Below are positions 26,501 to 34,216 of a stretch of DNA of 64,000 bases, one piece after another (position 1 is the first letter of the stretch; the number at the start of each line of letters is the position of its first letter). The stretch comes from Bacillus sp. CH30_1T. GTDB taxonomy: Bacteria > Bacillota > Bacilli > Bacillales > Bacillaceae_B. Location: assembly GCF_008364765.1 (NCBI RefSeq), contig NZ_VTUY01000004.1:124001-188000 (forward strand), read 5' to 3'. A program made the position numbers and the translations under genes. The notes below the pieces were generated by a model. It was not told the origin of the DNA and made no database searches. It saw only the letters and a program-made list of their open reading frames with translations.

Positions 26501-26994
26501 TTGTAGTGGATACAGTGGTAAGGGTGGGTATTGCAGATATGAATATCGTTAGTAAGGGAAGTTCAATTCGCACATCGGGCTTAGGTTCTTGCATTGGGGT
26601 GGTATTATACGATGAACTTATCAAATTGGCGGGTATGGTCCACGTCATGCTCCCTCATTCATCGTTAGGGAAAGAGCCTTCCATGAACTTAGCTAAATAT
26701 GCAGACACTGGAATAGAGGAACTCATTCGACAACTGGGAGAACGGGGTGCGAAAGTTGAGAGACTTAAGTGCAAAATGGCGGGCGGTGCACAAATGTTTC
26801 AATTCAAATCAAAAAGCGATGTGATGAGAATTGGACCAAGGAATGCTGAAGCGGTGAAAGAGGCTCTCTTGAAGCATCGAGTGCCAATTGTAGCAGAGGA
26901 TTTGGGTGGTAATAAAGGGAGGACCATCGAATTCTTCACGTCGACTGGAATCCTTCATGTTCGCACGGTGAATGAAGGAACAAGAGAATTATGA
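26497..26994 (+). CDS. cheD: Chemoreceptor glutamine deamidase CheD
   Basis: 165 aa; deamidates receptor Gln residues and activates CheC. Catalytic Cys C32 (GLGSCIGVVLYD), His H49 (AGMVHVMLPHS) and Thr T26 fit the CheD triad. The stop TGA is at 26992-26994; the same frame stays open for 34 more codons but without any known motif or start. Confidence 0.97.
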   Translation: MIVVDTVVRVGIADMNIVSKGSSIRTSGLGSCIGVVLYDELIKLAGMVHVMLPHSSLGKEPSMNLAKYADTGIEELIRQLGERGAKVERLKCKMAGGAQMFQFKSKSDVMRIGPRNAEAVKEALLKHRVPIVAEDLGGNKGRTIEFFTSTGILHVRTVNEGTREL

Positions 26995-27114
26995 GTTAAT
27001 GAAAAGTTTCAAGGAGTAAATGTAACAGGAAAGATCCACTCGTTTTCTCATACCATGGAGTTCTATACCTTAAAGCAGGTTTCAGGAAGAAAATAGTAAG
27101 CAAGGAGGATTCTT

Positions 27115-27873
27115 ATGTCTCAGCAACCCCCTCGAACAGATGAACAACTATATTGGGAGAAATGGATTAACAGTCGTGATACCCAGGCAGGTGATATGTT
27201 AGTTAGGAAATACATGCCCCTTGTATCGTATCATGTTCAGAGAATTTCCGTTGGGCTGCCAAGAAACGTCTCGAGAGAAGATATAAAGAGTCTTGGGTTG
27301 ATGGGTTTACTGGATGCACTTCAGAAGTTTGATCCAACAAGAGATCTAAAGTTCGATACATATGCTTCGTTCAGAGTCCGGGGAGCCATTCTCGACGGAC
27401 TGAGAAAAGAAGACTGGCTACCAAGATCAACAAGAGACAGAGCGAAAAAAATCGAAGCCAAAACAGTAGAGTTGGAACAAATTTTATTACGCCACGTGAC
27501 CGCCGAGGAAGTAGCCGCCTCATTAGAGATGGCTACTGAGGAAGTATATCAAACGACCAATGAACATTTCTTTGCCAATGTTCTTTCCATGGATGAGCAA
27601 CTAACCGATGAAGATCATGAGTCTCAAAGCTATTCTATTAAAGATGATAAGACGATCACCCCTGAGGAAGAAGTGCTTAAAGGTGAAAAGATAACAGAGT
27701 TAGAGAAAACGATTTTAACGCTTTCTGCTAAAGAACAGCTTGTGTTAAGCTTATTTTATAAAGAGGAATTAACTTTGACGGAAATCGGGGAAGTCATGAA
27801 ATTGTCAACGTCACGAATTTCACAAATTCATTCCAAGGCCATTTTTAAACTGCGCAATTTATTAGGCTCTTGA
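27115..27873 (+). CDS. sigD: RNA polymerase sigma factor SigD (FliA/WhiG family)
   Basis: 252 aa; directs transcription of late flagellar, chemotaxis and autolysin genes. Region 2 motifs (KYMPLVSYHVQRISVGLPRN and TYASFRVRGAILDGLRKEDW) and region 4 helix-turn-helix (LTLTEIGEVMKLSTSRISQ) are clear. AAGGAGGATT precedes the ATG. In B. subtilis its distal place in fla/che makes its level depend on transcript processivity. A terminator-like hairpin follows at 27928. Confidence 0.98.
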   Translation: MSQQPPRTDEQLYWEKWINSRDTQAGDMLVRKYMPLVSYHVQRISVGLPRNVSREDIKSLGLMGLLDALQKFDPTRDLKFDTYASFRVRGAILDGLRKEDWLPRSTRDRAKKIEAKTVELEQILLRHVTAEEVAASLEMATEEVYQTTNEHFFANVLSMDEQLTDEDHESQSYSIKDDKTITPEEEVLKGEKITELEKTILTLSAKEQLVLSLFYKEELTLTEIGEVMKLSTSRISQIHSKAIFKLRNLLGS

Positions 27874-27927
27874 ATCAACTCTATTGATTAACAGTGCACA
27901 CAATAAGCCAAAACCATATATAATGAT

Positions 27928-27970
27928 GGACTGTTCCGGGGAAATACGGTTTAAAGGAGCAGTCCTTTTA
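27928..27970 (+). terminator. Terminator-like hairpin between sigD and swrB
   Basis: GGACTGTTCC (27928-27937) pairs with GGAGCAGTCC (27956-27965; one G-T pair), followed by TTTTA. The 18-nt loop and short T run suggest a moderate terminator. A TATAAT hexamer (27919-27924) with a poor -35 lies just before it. It would place swrB outside the main fla/che transcript or make it partly read-through dependent. Confidence 0.65.
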
Positions 27971-28014
27971 TATGCTTAGGAGAAACAAAAATCAAACTAA
28001 ACTAAGGTGATGAC

Positions 28015-28539
28015 ATGGTAACATTCCTGCTTTTTATATCTTTTCTACTTAATATTGCTTCCTTGCTCGCGATCGTCATTTTATACTCAAGGCAAAATCG
28101 TTTTCTTAACATGGAAAAAGAACAAGAGAAAATGATCATGGAATTGGAAGAAGTCATTTCTACTTATCTGATAGAAATGAAAGAAGAGAATGAAGAGTTT
28201 ATTAGGACTTTTAATCATCATGCTAATAATGACACACTTATCACTGACATAACAGATAGTGAGAAAGTAAACAGTACCCCGCTTCAAACCAATCCCAATT
28301 GGTCAGGAGCAGGATATAAACAAGCTTCAAAGGCATATAAGCAATCACCAAAACCTCAAATGGAAGCTGCCGAAAAAAAGTTGGAAGTGAAACCTACAGT
28401 AAAAACCAATGAAGATCCCCTTATCCAACAAGTTCTCTCACTAAAAAAAGAAGGGAAGGACATCGAGGAAATAGCTCAAACTGTCGGAAAAGGGAAAACG
28501 GAAATTGAGCTCATGCTAAAATTCCGTCAAATTATGTAG
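28015..28539 (+). CDS. swrB: Swarming motility protein SwrB
   Basis: 174 aa. An N-terminal membrane span (about residues 3-23, FLLFISFLLNIASLLAIVIL), a charged coiled-coil region (about 30-70), a variable linker and a C-terminal helix-turn-helix-like segment (VLSLKKEGKDIEEIAQTVG, about 140-158). This matches B. subtilis SwrB (YlxL), which helps activate the flagellar export apparatus and raises SigD activity. Its position after sigD is conserved. ATG 28015 follows AAGGTGATGAC. No terminator is seen between it and the rpsB promoter. Confidence 0.88.
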   Translation: MVTFLLFISFLLNIASLLAIVILYSRQNRFLNMEKEQEKMIMELEEVISTYLIEMKEENEEFIRTFNHHANNDTLITDITDSEKVNSTPLQTNPNWSGAGYKQASKAYKQSPKPQMEAAEKKLEVKPTVKTNEDPLIQQVLSLKKEGKDIEEIAQTVGKGKTEIELMLKFRQIM

Positions 28540-28546
28540 GAATGTC

Positions 28547-28575
28547 TTGATTGGTTGGAATAGGTGTGCTATAGT
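28547..28575 (+). promoter_or_regulatory. SigA promoter of rpsB
   Basis: TTGATT (28547-28552), 17-bp spacer, TATAGT (28570-28575). The expected start near 28582 gives a leader of about 115 nt. It begins only 7 nt after the swrB stop. Confidence 0.75.
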
Positions 28576-28581
28576 ATTCAT

Positions 28582-28680
28582 GGTGTGATTACACACGTTT
28601 CTCGATTGAGGTAGATGGTGCTATTCAAACGAATAGTTTCTACTACAAGATGACGGAAACGGAGGAGAAAACAAAAACCA
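28582..28680 (+). promoter_or_regulatory. Structured 5' leader of rpsB (candidate S2 autoregulatory element)
   Basis: Visible helices are GTGT/ACAC (28584-28595), CGTTTC (28596-28601) with GAAACG (28656-28661) as closing stem, CTC-GATT-GAG (28601-28610), and CTATTC-AAAC-GAATAG (28621-28636) extended by GTAGA (28611-28615) / TCTAC (28639-28643). The closing stem ends at GGAGGAG (661 onward), upstream of the true ribosome binding site TTAGGAGG. The multi-helix layout resembles r-protein leaders; regulation by S2 is inference. Confidence 0.55.
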
Positions 28681-28697
28681 TTTAGGAGGAAACACAC

Positions 28698-29405
28698 ATG
28701 TCAGTAATTTCTATGAAACAATTGCTAGAAGCTGGTGTACATTTCGGACACCAAACTCGCCGTTGGAACCCAAAAATGAAGAGATACATCTTCACTGAGC
28801 GTAACGGTATCTACATCATCGACCTTCAAAAAACAGTAAAAAAGGTTGAAGAAGCGTACAACTTCGTGAAAGAATTAGCTGGTAACGGCGGTAAAGTTCT
28901 TTTCGTTGGTACGAAAAAACAAGCACAAGAGTCTGTTAAAGAAGAAGCAGAACGTGCAGGTATGTACTACATCAACCAACGTTGGTTAGGTGGAACACTT
29001 ACGAACTTCGAAACGATCCAAAAACGTATTACACGTCTTAAAAACATCGAGAAGATGGAAGAAGACGGAACGTTTGAAGTACTACCTAAGAAAGAAGTAG
29101 TACAACTTAAAAAAGAACATGAGCGCTTAGTGAAATTCTTAGGCGGAATCAAAGATATGAACACGCTACCTGATGCATTATTCATCATCGACCCTCGTAA
29201 AGAGCGTATTGCTGTAGCTGAAGCTCGTAAACTTCATATCCCTATCGTGGGTATTGTTGATACTAACTGTGATCCGGATGAAATCGATGTTGTCATTCCT
29301 GCGAATGACGATGCAATCCGTGCGGTTAAGCTTCTTACAGGTAAAATGGCGGATGCTATTTTAGAAGCTAAGCAAGGTGAAGAAGCAGCTGTAGCAGCTG
29401 AGTAA
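28698..29405 (+). CDS. rpsB: 30S ribosomal protein S2
   Basis: 235 aa. Typical N-terminus [20 protein letters not shown] and [19 protein letters not shown], with the internal [20 protein letters not shown] and C-terminal [19 protein letters not shown]. Codons are biased as expected for a highly expressed gene (frequent CGT, GGT, AAC). A strong TTAGGAGGAAA ribosome binding site precedes the ATG. It has its own promoter and is closed by a strong terminator, so tsf is transcribed at least partly apart from it. Confidence 0.99.
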   Translation: MSVISMKQLLEAGVHFGHQTRRWNPKMKRYIFTERNGIYIIDLQKTVKKVEEAYNFVKELAGNGGKVLFVGTKKQAQESVKEEAERAGMYYINQRWLGGTLTNFETIQKRITRLKNIEKMEEDGTFEVLPKKEVVQLKKEHERLVKFLGGIKDMNTLPDALFIIDPRKERIAVAEARKLHIPIVGIVDTNCDPDEIDVVIPANDDAIRAVKLLTGKMADAILEAKQGEEAAVAAE

Positions 29406-29412
29406 TGAATGG

Positions 29413-29449
29413 AAGGTGATAAGAGGGCTTACCCTTATCACCTTTTTTT
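29413..29449 (+). terminator. Terminator after rpsB
   Basis: An 11-bp perfect stem (AAGGTGATAAG, 29413-29423, with 29434-29444) leads into a T run. As it lies between rpsB and tsf it may act as an attenuator as well as a terminator. Confidence 0.92.
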
Positions 29450-29496
29450 AAAGAGTATTCACATCTACTGTTCTCAATTCGAGATACAGTACATTT

Positions 29497-29524
29497 TTGA
29501 CTATCACCCATGAGTGATATAGTC
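29497..29524 (+). promoter_or_regulatory. Possible tsf promoter with overlapping inverted repeat
   Basis: TTGACT (29497-29502) and TATAGT (29518-29523) are good hexamers but only 15 bp apart. They are overlaid by an imperfect inverted repeat, GACTATCAC (29499-29507) with GTGATATAGTC (29514-29524). This could be a promoter with an operator, or a leader hairpin of a transcript started upstream. Confidence 0.35.
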
Positions 29525-29554
29525 TACATAGTTAAACTAAGGAGGAAACCCACT

Positions 29555-30436
29555 ATGGCAATTACCGCACAAATGGTTAAAGAACTTCGTGAAAAAACTG
29601 GCGCTGGAATGATGGACTGTAAAAAAGCGTTAACTGAAACTGATGGAGATATGGACAAAGCAATTGACTTTTTACGTGAAAAAGGAATTGCAAAAGCAGC
29701 TAAAAAAGCTGACCGTATTGCAGCTGAAGGTACTACTTTCATCGCAAGCGAAGGGAATACTGCTATCATTTTCGAAGTGAATGCAGAAACTGATTTCGTT
29801 GCGAAAAACGAAAACTTCCAAAGTCTTGTTAAAGAATTAGCTGATCACTTATTAGCTAACAAACCGGCTACTGTTGAAGTTGCTTTGGAACAAAAAATGG
29901 CGAATGGTTCAACTGTAAGTGAATTCATCAACGCTGCTATCGCTAAAATCGGAGAAAAAATCACTCTACGTCGTTTTGAGATCCGTACTAAAGCTGATAA
30001 CGCTGCTTTCGGTGAATACCTGCACATGGGTGGCCGTATCGCTGTTCTTACAGTGGTTGAAGGTACTACAGATGCTAATGTTGCGAAAGACGTTGCTATG
30101 CACGCTGCAGCATTAAATCCTAAATATGTTTCACGTGATCAAGTTTCTGCTGAAGAAGTAGAGCGTGAGCGTGAAGTACTTAAGCAACAAGCATTGAACG
30201 AAGGAAAACCAGAAAACATCGTTGAAAAAATGGTTGAAGGCCGCCTTGGAAAATACTTCGAGGATATCTGTATCCTGGATCAGACATTCGTTAAGAATCC
30301 AGATCAAAAGGTACGTCAATACCTTGAAGCGAATAAAGCTACTTTAACTGATTTCATCCGTTACGAAGTAGGGGAAGGTCTTGAAAAACGTCAAGATAAC
30401 TTCGCTGAAGAGGTAATGAGTCAAGTTAAGAAATAA
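29555..30436 (+). CDS. tsf: Elongation factor Ts
   Basis: Guanine-nucleotide exchange factor of EF-Tu. 293 aa. N-terminal UBA-like domain [19 protein letters not shown] with [18 protein letters not shown], and the core TDFVAKN motif (about residues 80-86) that inserts into EF-Tu. ATG 29555 follows AAGGAGGAAA; an upstream in-frame ATG at 29510 lies in the promoter/leader region and is rejected. Highly-expressed codon bias. Confidence 0.99.
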   Translation: MAITAQMVKELREKTGAGMMDCKKALTETDGDMDKAIDFLREKGIAKAAKKADRIAAEGTTFIASEGNTAIIFEVNAETDFVAKNENFQSLVKELADHLLANKPATVEVALEQKMANGSTVSEFINAAIAKIGEKITLRRFEIRTKADNAAFGEYLHMGGRIAVLTVVEGTTDANVAKDVAMHAAALNPKYVSRDQVSAEEVEREREVLKQQALNEGKPENIVEKMVEGRLGKYFEDICILDQTFVKNPDQKVRQYLEANKATLTDFIRYEVGEGLEKRQDNFAEEVMSQVKK

Positions 30437-30457
30437 TAAAAGCTAAACAATTCTTAG

Positions 30458-30487
30458 TAGGGAACACTTAGCGTGTTCCCTATTTTT
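30458..30487 (+). terminator. Terminator after tsf
   Basis: TAGGGAACAC (30458-30467) pairs perfectly with GTGTTCCCTA (30473-30482), followed by TTTTT. It separates tsf from pyrH. Confidence 0.9.
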
Positions 30488-30518
30488 CAAGAAAAATTCT
30501 ATTTTTATGGAGGTTCCC

Positions 30519-31244
30519 ATGAGCGTTCCTAAATACAAACGTGTCGTTCTGAAACTTAGTGGAGAAGCATTAGCAGGTGATGATGGCTTCGGAATAAACC
30601 CTTCTGTCATTAAAAATGTAGCAGAAGAAGTAAAAGAAATTGCTGAACTTGATGTTGAAGTTGCAGTTGTCGTTGGCGGAGGTAATATTTGGCGTGGTAA
30701 GATAGGTAGTGAGATGGGAATGGATCGTGCATCTGCTGACTATATGGGGATGCTGGCTACCGTTATGAATTCTTTGGCTCTTCAAGACAGCCTTGAGCAA
30801 ATTGGCATCGAAACTAGAGTTCAAACTTCAATTGATATGCGTCAAGTGGCAGAACCTTATATCAGACGCAGAGCCATCCGTCACTTAGAGAAGAAACGTG
30901 TTGTGATTTTTGCAGCAGGTACGGGAAATCCATACTTCTCAACCGACACTACTGCGGCACTTCGAGCAGCTGAAATCGAAGCAGAAGTCATCCTGATGGC
31001 TAAAAACAACGTAGATGGTGTATATTCAGCAGATCCTAAGAAGGACGAGACGGCTGTTAAATATGAAGAACTTTCCTATTTAGATGTTCTGAAAGAAGGC
31101 TTGGCTGTAATGGATTCAACAGCTTCTTCTCTTTGTATGGACAATGATATCCCACTTATTGTATTCTCTATTATGGAGGATGGGAATATTAAGAGAGCCA
31201 TCACAGGTGAGAATATAGGTACAATCGTTAGGGGGAAAGCATAA
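30519..31244 (+). CDS. pyrH: UMP kinase PyrH
   Basis: Phosphorylates UMP to UDP for pyrimidine nucleotide and RNA synthesis; cytoplasmic hexamer of the amino-acid kinase fold. 241 aa. Visible motifs are [65 protein letters not shown] and [16 protein letters not shown] 30519 follows TGGAGG (30508-30513); an ATG at 30507 overlaps that site. It shares one base with frr (TAATG). Confidence 0.98.
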   Translation: MSVPKYKRVVLKLSGEALAGDDGFGINPSVIKNVAEEVKEIAELDVEVAVVVGGGNIWRGKIGSEMGMDRASADYMGMLATVMNSLALQDSLEQIGIETRVQTSIDMRQVAEPYIRRRAIRHLEKKRVVIFAAGTGNPYFSTDTTAALRAAEIEAEVILMAKNNVDGVYSADPKKDETAVKYEELSYLDVLKEGLAVMDSTASSLCMDNDIPLIVFSIMEDGNIKRAITGENIGTIVRGKA

Positions 31245-31801
31245 TGCCAAATACGATCATCACAAACGCAAAAGAAAGAATGACAAAAGCTATTCAAACA
31301 TTTTCTCGTGAGTTAGCAAGTATCCGTGCAGGAAGAGCAAACGCATCTCTACTTGATAAAATTACAGTTGATTACTATGGTGCACCAACACCTGTTAATC
31401 AATTAGCAGGTATTTCAATTCCTGAGGCCCGTATGTTAGTCATCCAGCCTTATGATAAATCAGCTTTAGGTGATATTGAAAAGGCGATATTGAAATCAGA
31501 CTTGGGAATTACACCTACAAGTGACGGGAACATTATCCGAATCGTTGTTCCCGCATTAACGGAAGAACGACGTAAAGAACTTGTGAAGCTTGTGAAAAAA
31601 GAAGCTGAAGATGCAAAAGTGGCGATCCGTAATATTCGTCGTGATGCAAATGATGATCTTAAGAAGAAAGAGAAAAGCGGGGACATTACAGAAGATGACC
31701 TTCGTGGATATTCTGATGATGTTCAGAAAGCAACAGATGAAAGCATTGTCAAGATTGATGGCATTGCAAAAGATAAAGAACAAGAAATGTTAGAAGTATA
31801 A
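31244..31801 (+). CDS. frr: Ribosome recycling factor
   Basis: Splits post-termination ribosomes with EF-G. 185 aa, usual length. Contains [40 protein letters not shown] and [19 protein letters not shown]. The ATG shares its A with the pyrH stop TAA, so translation is coupled. A terminator follows and ends the block. Confidence 0.98.
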   Translation: MPNTIITNAKERMTKAIQTFSRELASIRAGRANASLLDKITVDYYGAPTPVNQLAGISIPEARMLVIQPYDKSALGDIEKAILKSDLGITPTSDGNIIRIVVPALTEERRKELVKLVKKEAEDAKVAIRNIRRDANDDLKKKEKSGDITEDDLRGYSDDVQKATDESIVKIDGIAKDKEQEMLEV

Positions 31802-31822
31802 TTAATCATATTCTAATCCTAA

Positions 31823-31875
31823 GGGGCTGACCTATAAGTGAACTCATATTCCTTATGGGCCGGTCCCTTTGTTTT
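31823..31875 (+). terminator. Terminator after frr
   Basis: A stem of about 16 pairs (GGGGCTGACCTATAAG, 31823-31838, with CTTATGGGCCGGTCCC, 31852-31867; three G-T pairs, one mismatch), 13-nt loop, then TTTGTTTT. Confidence 0.8.
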
Positions 31876-31986
31876 ATGCTTGTTTAGAGTGTTTATGATA
31901 GCCGGCTTCTCCATTCCTCTGATTGAATGATTATTCGTTTGGCTCTTTTCGCAAGATTGATGTTTTCTAGCATAGAATCTGCCAGG

Positions 31987-32153
31987 GCTCTGTCAACCAG
32001 TTTATGCTGGATGGTGTGGGGAACTGCTCCGCTTGCAGCTAGCGTTCGGCAGAGCCTCCTCAGCTTAGCCGATCGGGGTCTCGGCACGCCCAAAGACCGC
32101 CGGAGTCTGCGCAGTTCCCCTCGCCATCTTTAACAGGATTTTCATGACAGAGC
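31987..32153 (-). repeat. G+C-rich palindromic repeat R2A (divergent member, minus-oriented)
   Basis: Nested inverted repeats: outer GCTCTGTCA (31987-31995) with TGACAGAGC (32145-32153); inner GATGG-N3-GGGGAACTGC (32010-32027) with GCAGTTCCCC-N3-CCATC (32111-32128). Read on the minus strand, the centre carries the blocks ACTCCGGCGG, GAGACCCCG, GAGGAGGCTC and AAGCGGAGCA in the same order and near-equal spacing as R2B. Confidence 0.7.
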
Positions 32154-32293
32154 TTCGTGGGTGTAAGAAAACAATGTAACTAGAAAAAATATTTCTTTTT
32201 CCTTAAAAGGAAGATCAATCTCTACTTACATAATATGAGATTGTTTGCTAAAATTCTTTTTTATTGTTTTCTATTAAGGATACATGCTAAGAA

Positions 32294-32421
32294 AGTTGAT
32301 TGGAGCGGAAGGATGCTCGACTCCTGCGGGAATAGCTGGACAGGTGAGACCCCGGAGGCGCAGCCGAGGAGGCTCACCGCCAGCCCCGCGGAAAGCGAGC
32401 ATCCTGGAGCGGAAATCAACT
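32294..32421 (+). repeat. G+C-rich palindromic repeat R2B (plus-oriented)
   Basis: 128 bp. Terminal stem AGTTGAT (32294-32300) / ATCAACT (32415-32421), then a GGAGCGGAA direct repeat facing itself on both sides, then a second stem AGGATGCTCG (32310-32319) / CGAGCATCCT (32396-32405). The centre has ACTCCTGCGG, GAGACCCCG, GAGGAGGCTC and AAGCGAGCA blocks. By memory this type of element recurs in intergenic DNA of many Bacillaceae; this was not checked. Confidence 0.8.
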
Positions 32422-32555
32422 ATTACTTTCTCCTCTACAATAGCAACAAACTATACGAAAAGAGCCTTTCGTTTTAAGAGAAACATCGTTTAACGTTCAA
32501 AATACATATATGAATGTACATAATCTATTTTCTTAAAGATATCTTCCTTATTTTT

Positions 32556-32564
32556 TGATATGAT
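32556..32564 (+). promoter_or_regulatory. Extended -10 promoter upstream of uppS
   Basis: TGA-TATGAT (TG at 32556-32557, hexamer 32559-32564) resembles an extended -10 SigA site; no good -35 is seen. A start near 32571 would give a 35-nt leader for uppS, whose upstream neighbour is closed by a terminator. Confidence 0.4.
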
Positions 32565-32605
32565 AGTAAAGGTAAATATTTTTTGGATTGTTGGTGGAGG
32601 ATTTT

Positions 32606-33397
32606 ATGCTAAACAAGCTTAAGCAATGGAAAAGACAGCAAACTTCCGAAGAAGTGGATGTTCGATTTCAAGAATTAGTAAAACACCCGATTCCGGGTCA
32701 TATAGCTATTATTATGGATGGTAATGGACGGTGGGCAAAAAAAAGAGCCCTACCTAGAGTCGCTGGACATCATGAAGGCATGAAATGTGTTAGAAGAATA
32801 ACGAAATTGGCAAACGAATTAGGTGTAGAAGCTTTAACTCTTTATGCTTTTTCAACCGAGAATTGGAAACGTCCAAAAATGGAAGTTGAGTTTCTTATGA
32901 AGTTGCCAGAAGAATTTTTAGGAACCTTTCTACCTGAATTAGTAGAAGAAAACGTTCAGGTGAAAATGATGGGTTCTCCTGATGCATTGCCGAGCCACAC
33001 TAAGGGAGCCGTCACTAAGGCGATGGAAGCTACGGAGAATAATGACGGTATGATATTAAACTTTGCTTTAAATTACGGCAGCCGCTCAGAAATTATTGAT
33101 TCTATGAAGCATGTCTTAAAAGATGTTCAGAATGGAATACTAGATGAGAACCAATTGAATGAAGAAGTGTTTTCAAGTTACTTGATGACGAAAGATTTAA
33201 AAGATCCAGACCTGCTTATTCGAACGAGTGGAGAAATCCGCTTAAGTAACTTTATGCTTTGGCAATTAGCTTATACAGAGTTCTTTTTTACAGACGTACT
33301 GTGGCCGGATTTTGGCAAGGAACATTTAATTGAAGCAATTGAAGCATATCAAGGTCGTTCAAGAAGATTTGGTGGGTTACAAAGCGAGGAATCCTAA
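32606..33397 (+). CDS. uppS: Undecaprenyl diphosphate synthase (isoprenyl transferase)
   Basis: Condenses isopentenyl diphosphate units with farnesyl diphosphate to the C55 lipid carrier precursor for cell-wall synthesis. 263 aa. Catalytic D38 in IAIIMDGNGRWAKKR; further motifs are LYAFSTENWKRP, LNYGSRSEI and LLIRTSGEIRLSNF. ATG 32606 follows GGTGGAGG (32593-32600); TTG 32588 is upstream of it. The stop overlaps the cdsA start (TAATG), so the pair is coupled. Confidence 0.97.
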   Translation: MLNKLKQWKRQQTSEEVDVRFQELVKHPIPGHIAIIMDGNGRWAKKRALPRVAGHHEGMKCVRRITKLANELGVEALTLYAFSTENWKRPKMEVEFLMKLPEEFLGTFLPELVEENVQVKMMGSPDALPSHTKGAVTKAMEATENNDGMILNFALNYGSRSEIIDSMKHVLKDVQNGILDENQLNEEVFSSYLMTKDLKDPDLLIRTSGEIRLSNFMLWQLAYTEFFFTDVLWPDFGKEHLIEAIEAYQGRSRRFGGLQSEES

Positions 33398-34182
33398 TGA
33401 AACAAAGAATTATTACAGCAGTGATAGCTGCAGCGATATTTTTGCCAATCATCATCTTTGGTGAAACACCATTTATAATTTTAATGTATCTTATTGCTTC
33501 CATCAGTTTATATGAAGCATTAAAGATGAGAGGGCAATGGATTTTTACCATTCCCGGGTTATTATCTTTGGCCCTGTTGTGGGTATTTTTGATCCCAACC
33601 GATGCTATCGGGATTTTAGCAGACTTTGGCTATTCCAAGATCGAAATGGCTTTTCTTGCCGTGCTGCTCTTCTTAACATATACAGTAGCAACTAAGAACC
33701 GTTATACATTCGATGATGTGTCTTTTGCTCTGTTAAGCATTTTATATGTAGGAATTGGTTTCTATTACTTTATGGAGATCCGTTTGGATGAAGGAGTACA
33801 GTTTGTTTTCTACGCTTTATTTATCATATGGGCAACAGACTCAGGTGCTTATTTCATCGGAAGAGCAATGGGGAAAAAGAAGCTATGGCCTCAAATCAGT
33901 CCAAATAAAACTATCGAAGGTTTTGTTGGCGGAATTATTTGTGCCATCGTAGTTGGAGTTATCATGACGTTTTTCACTGATCTTGATATGTCCATTCCTA
34001 AACTTATTATCGTGACTGCTATTCTATCCGTCTTTGGACAAGTTGGAGACCTGGTCGAATCAGCTTTGAAAAGACATTACAAAGTAAAAGATTCCGGGCA
34101 TTTATTACCGGGACATGGTGGAATGCTGGATCGTTTTGATAGTTTATTATTTGTGTTTCCCCTTCTTCACTTTCTTTTATAA
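33397..34182 (+). CDS. cdsA: Phosphatidate cytidylyltransferase CdsA
   Basis: Makes CDP-diacylglycerol, precursor of membrane phospholipids. 261 aa integral membrane protein with about seven hydrophobic spans. The family signature KRHYKVKDSG..LPGHGGMLDR is near the C-terminus (about residues 227-248), and SPNKTIEGFVGG precedes it. The start overlaps the uppS stop by one base. dxr follows after 34 nt. Confidence 0.97.
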   Translation: MKQRIITAVIAAAIFLPIIIFGETPFIILMYLIASISLYEALKMRGQWIFTIPGLLSLALLWVFLIPTDAIGILADFGYSKIEMAFLAVLLFLTYTVATKNRYTFDDVSFALLSILYVGIGFYYFMEIRLDEGVQFVFYALFIIWATDSGAYFIGRAMGKKKLWPQISPNKTIEGFVGGIICAIVVGVIMTFFTDLDMSIPKLIIVTAILSVFGQVGDLVESALKRHYKVKDSGHLLPGHGGMLDRFDSLLFVFPLLHFLL

Positions 34183-34216
34183 AGGTAGAAGGCTTCTAGC
34201 GGGAGGAGTGTAGTTG

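Larger units (their letters stand above)
31802..32605. other. Intergenic region frr-uppS (804 bp)
   Basis: No credible gene. Short open frames over 31893-32133 (both strands) and 32235-32493 run through palindromic repeat DNA and lack ribosome binding sites. Content: frr terminator, R2A repeat (minus-oriented), an A+T-rich stretch with a hairpin CAATCTC/GAGATTG (32216-32222 / 32237-32243), R2B repeat (plus-oriented), and an extended -10 promoter for uppS. The G+C content of the two elements is visibly much higher than that of the surroundings. Confidence 0.75.

Noticed and set aside
26995-27099. In-frame 34-codon extension after the cheD stop, ending in TAG
   Set aside because: A random 34-codon run without stops is not rare, no start codon or domain is present, and cheD already has family length.
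31893-32493. Several 60-80 codon open frames on both strands in the frr-uppS gap
   Set aside because: They read through the G+C-rich palindromes R2A and R2B, which lack stop codons by composition; no ribosome binding sites, no recognisable domains.
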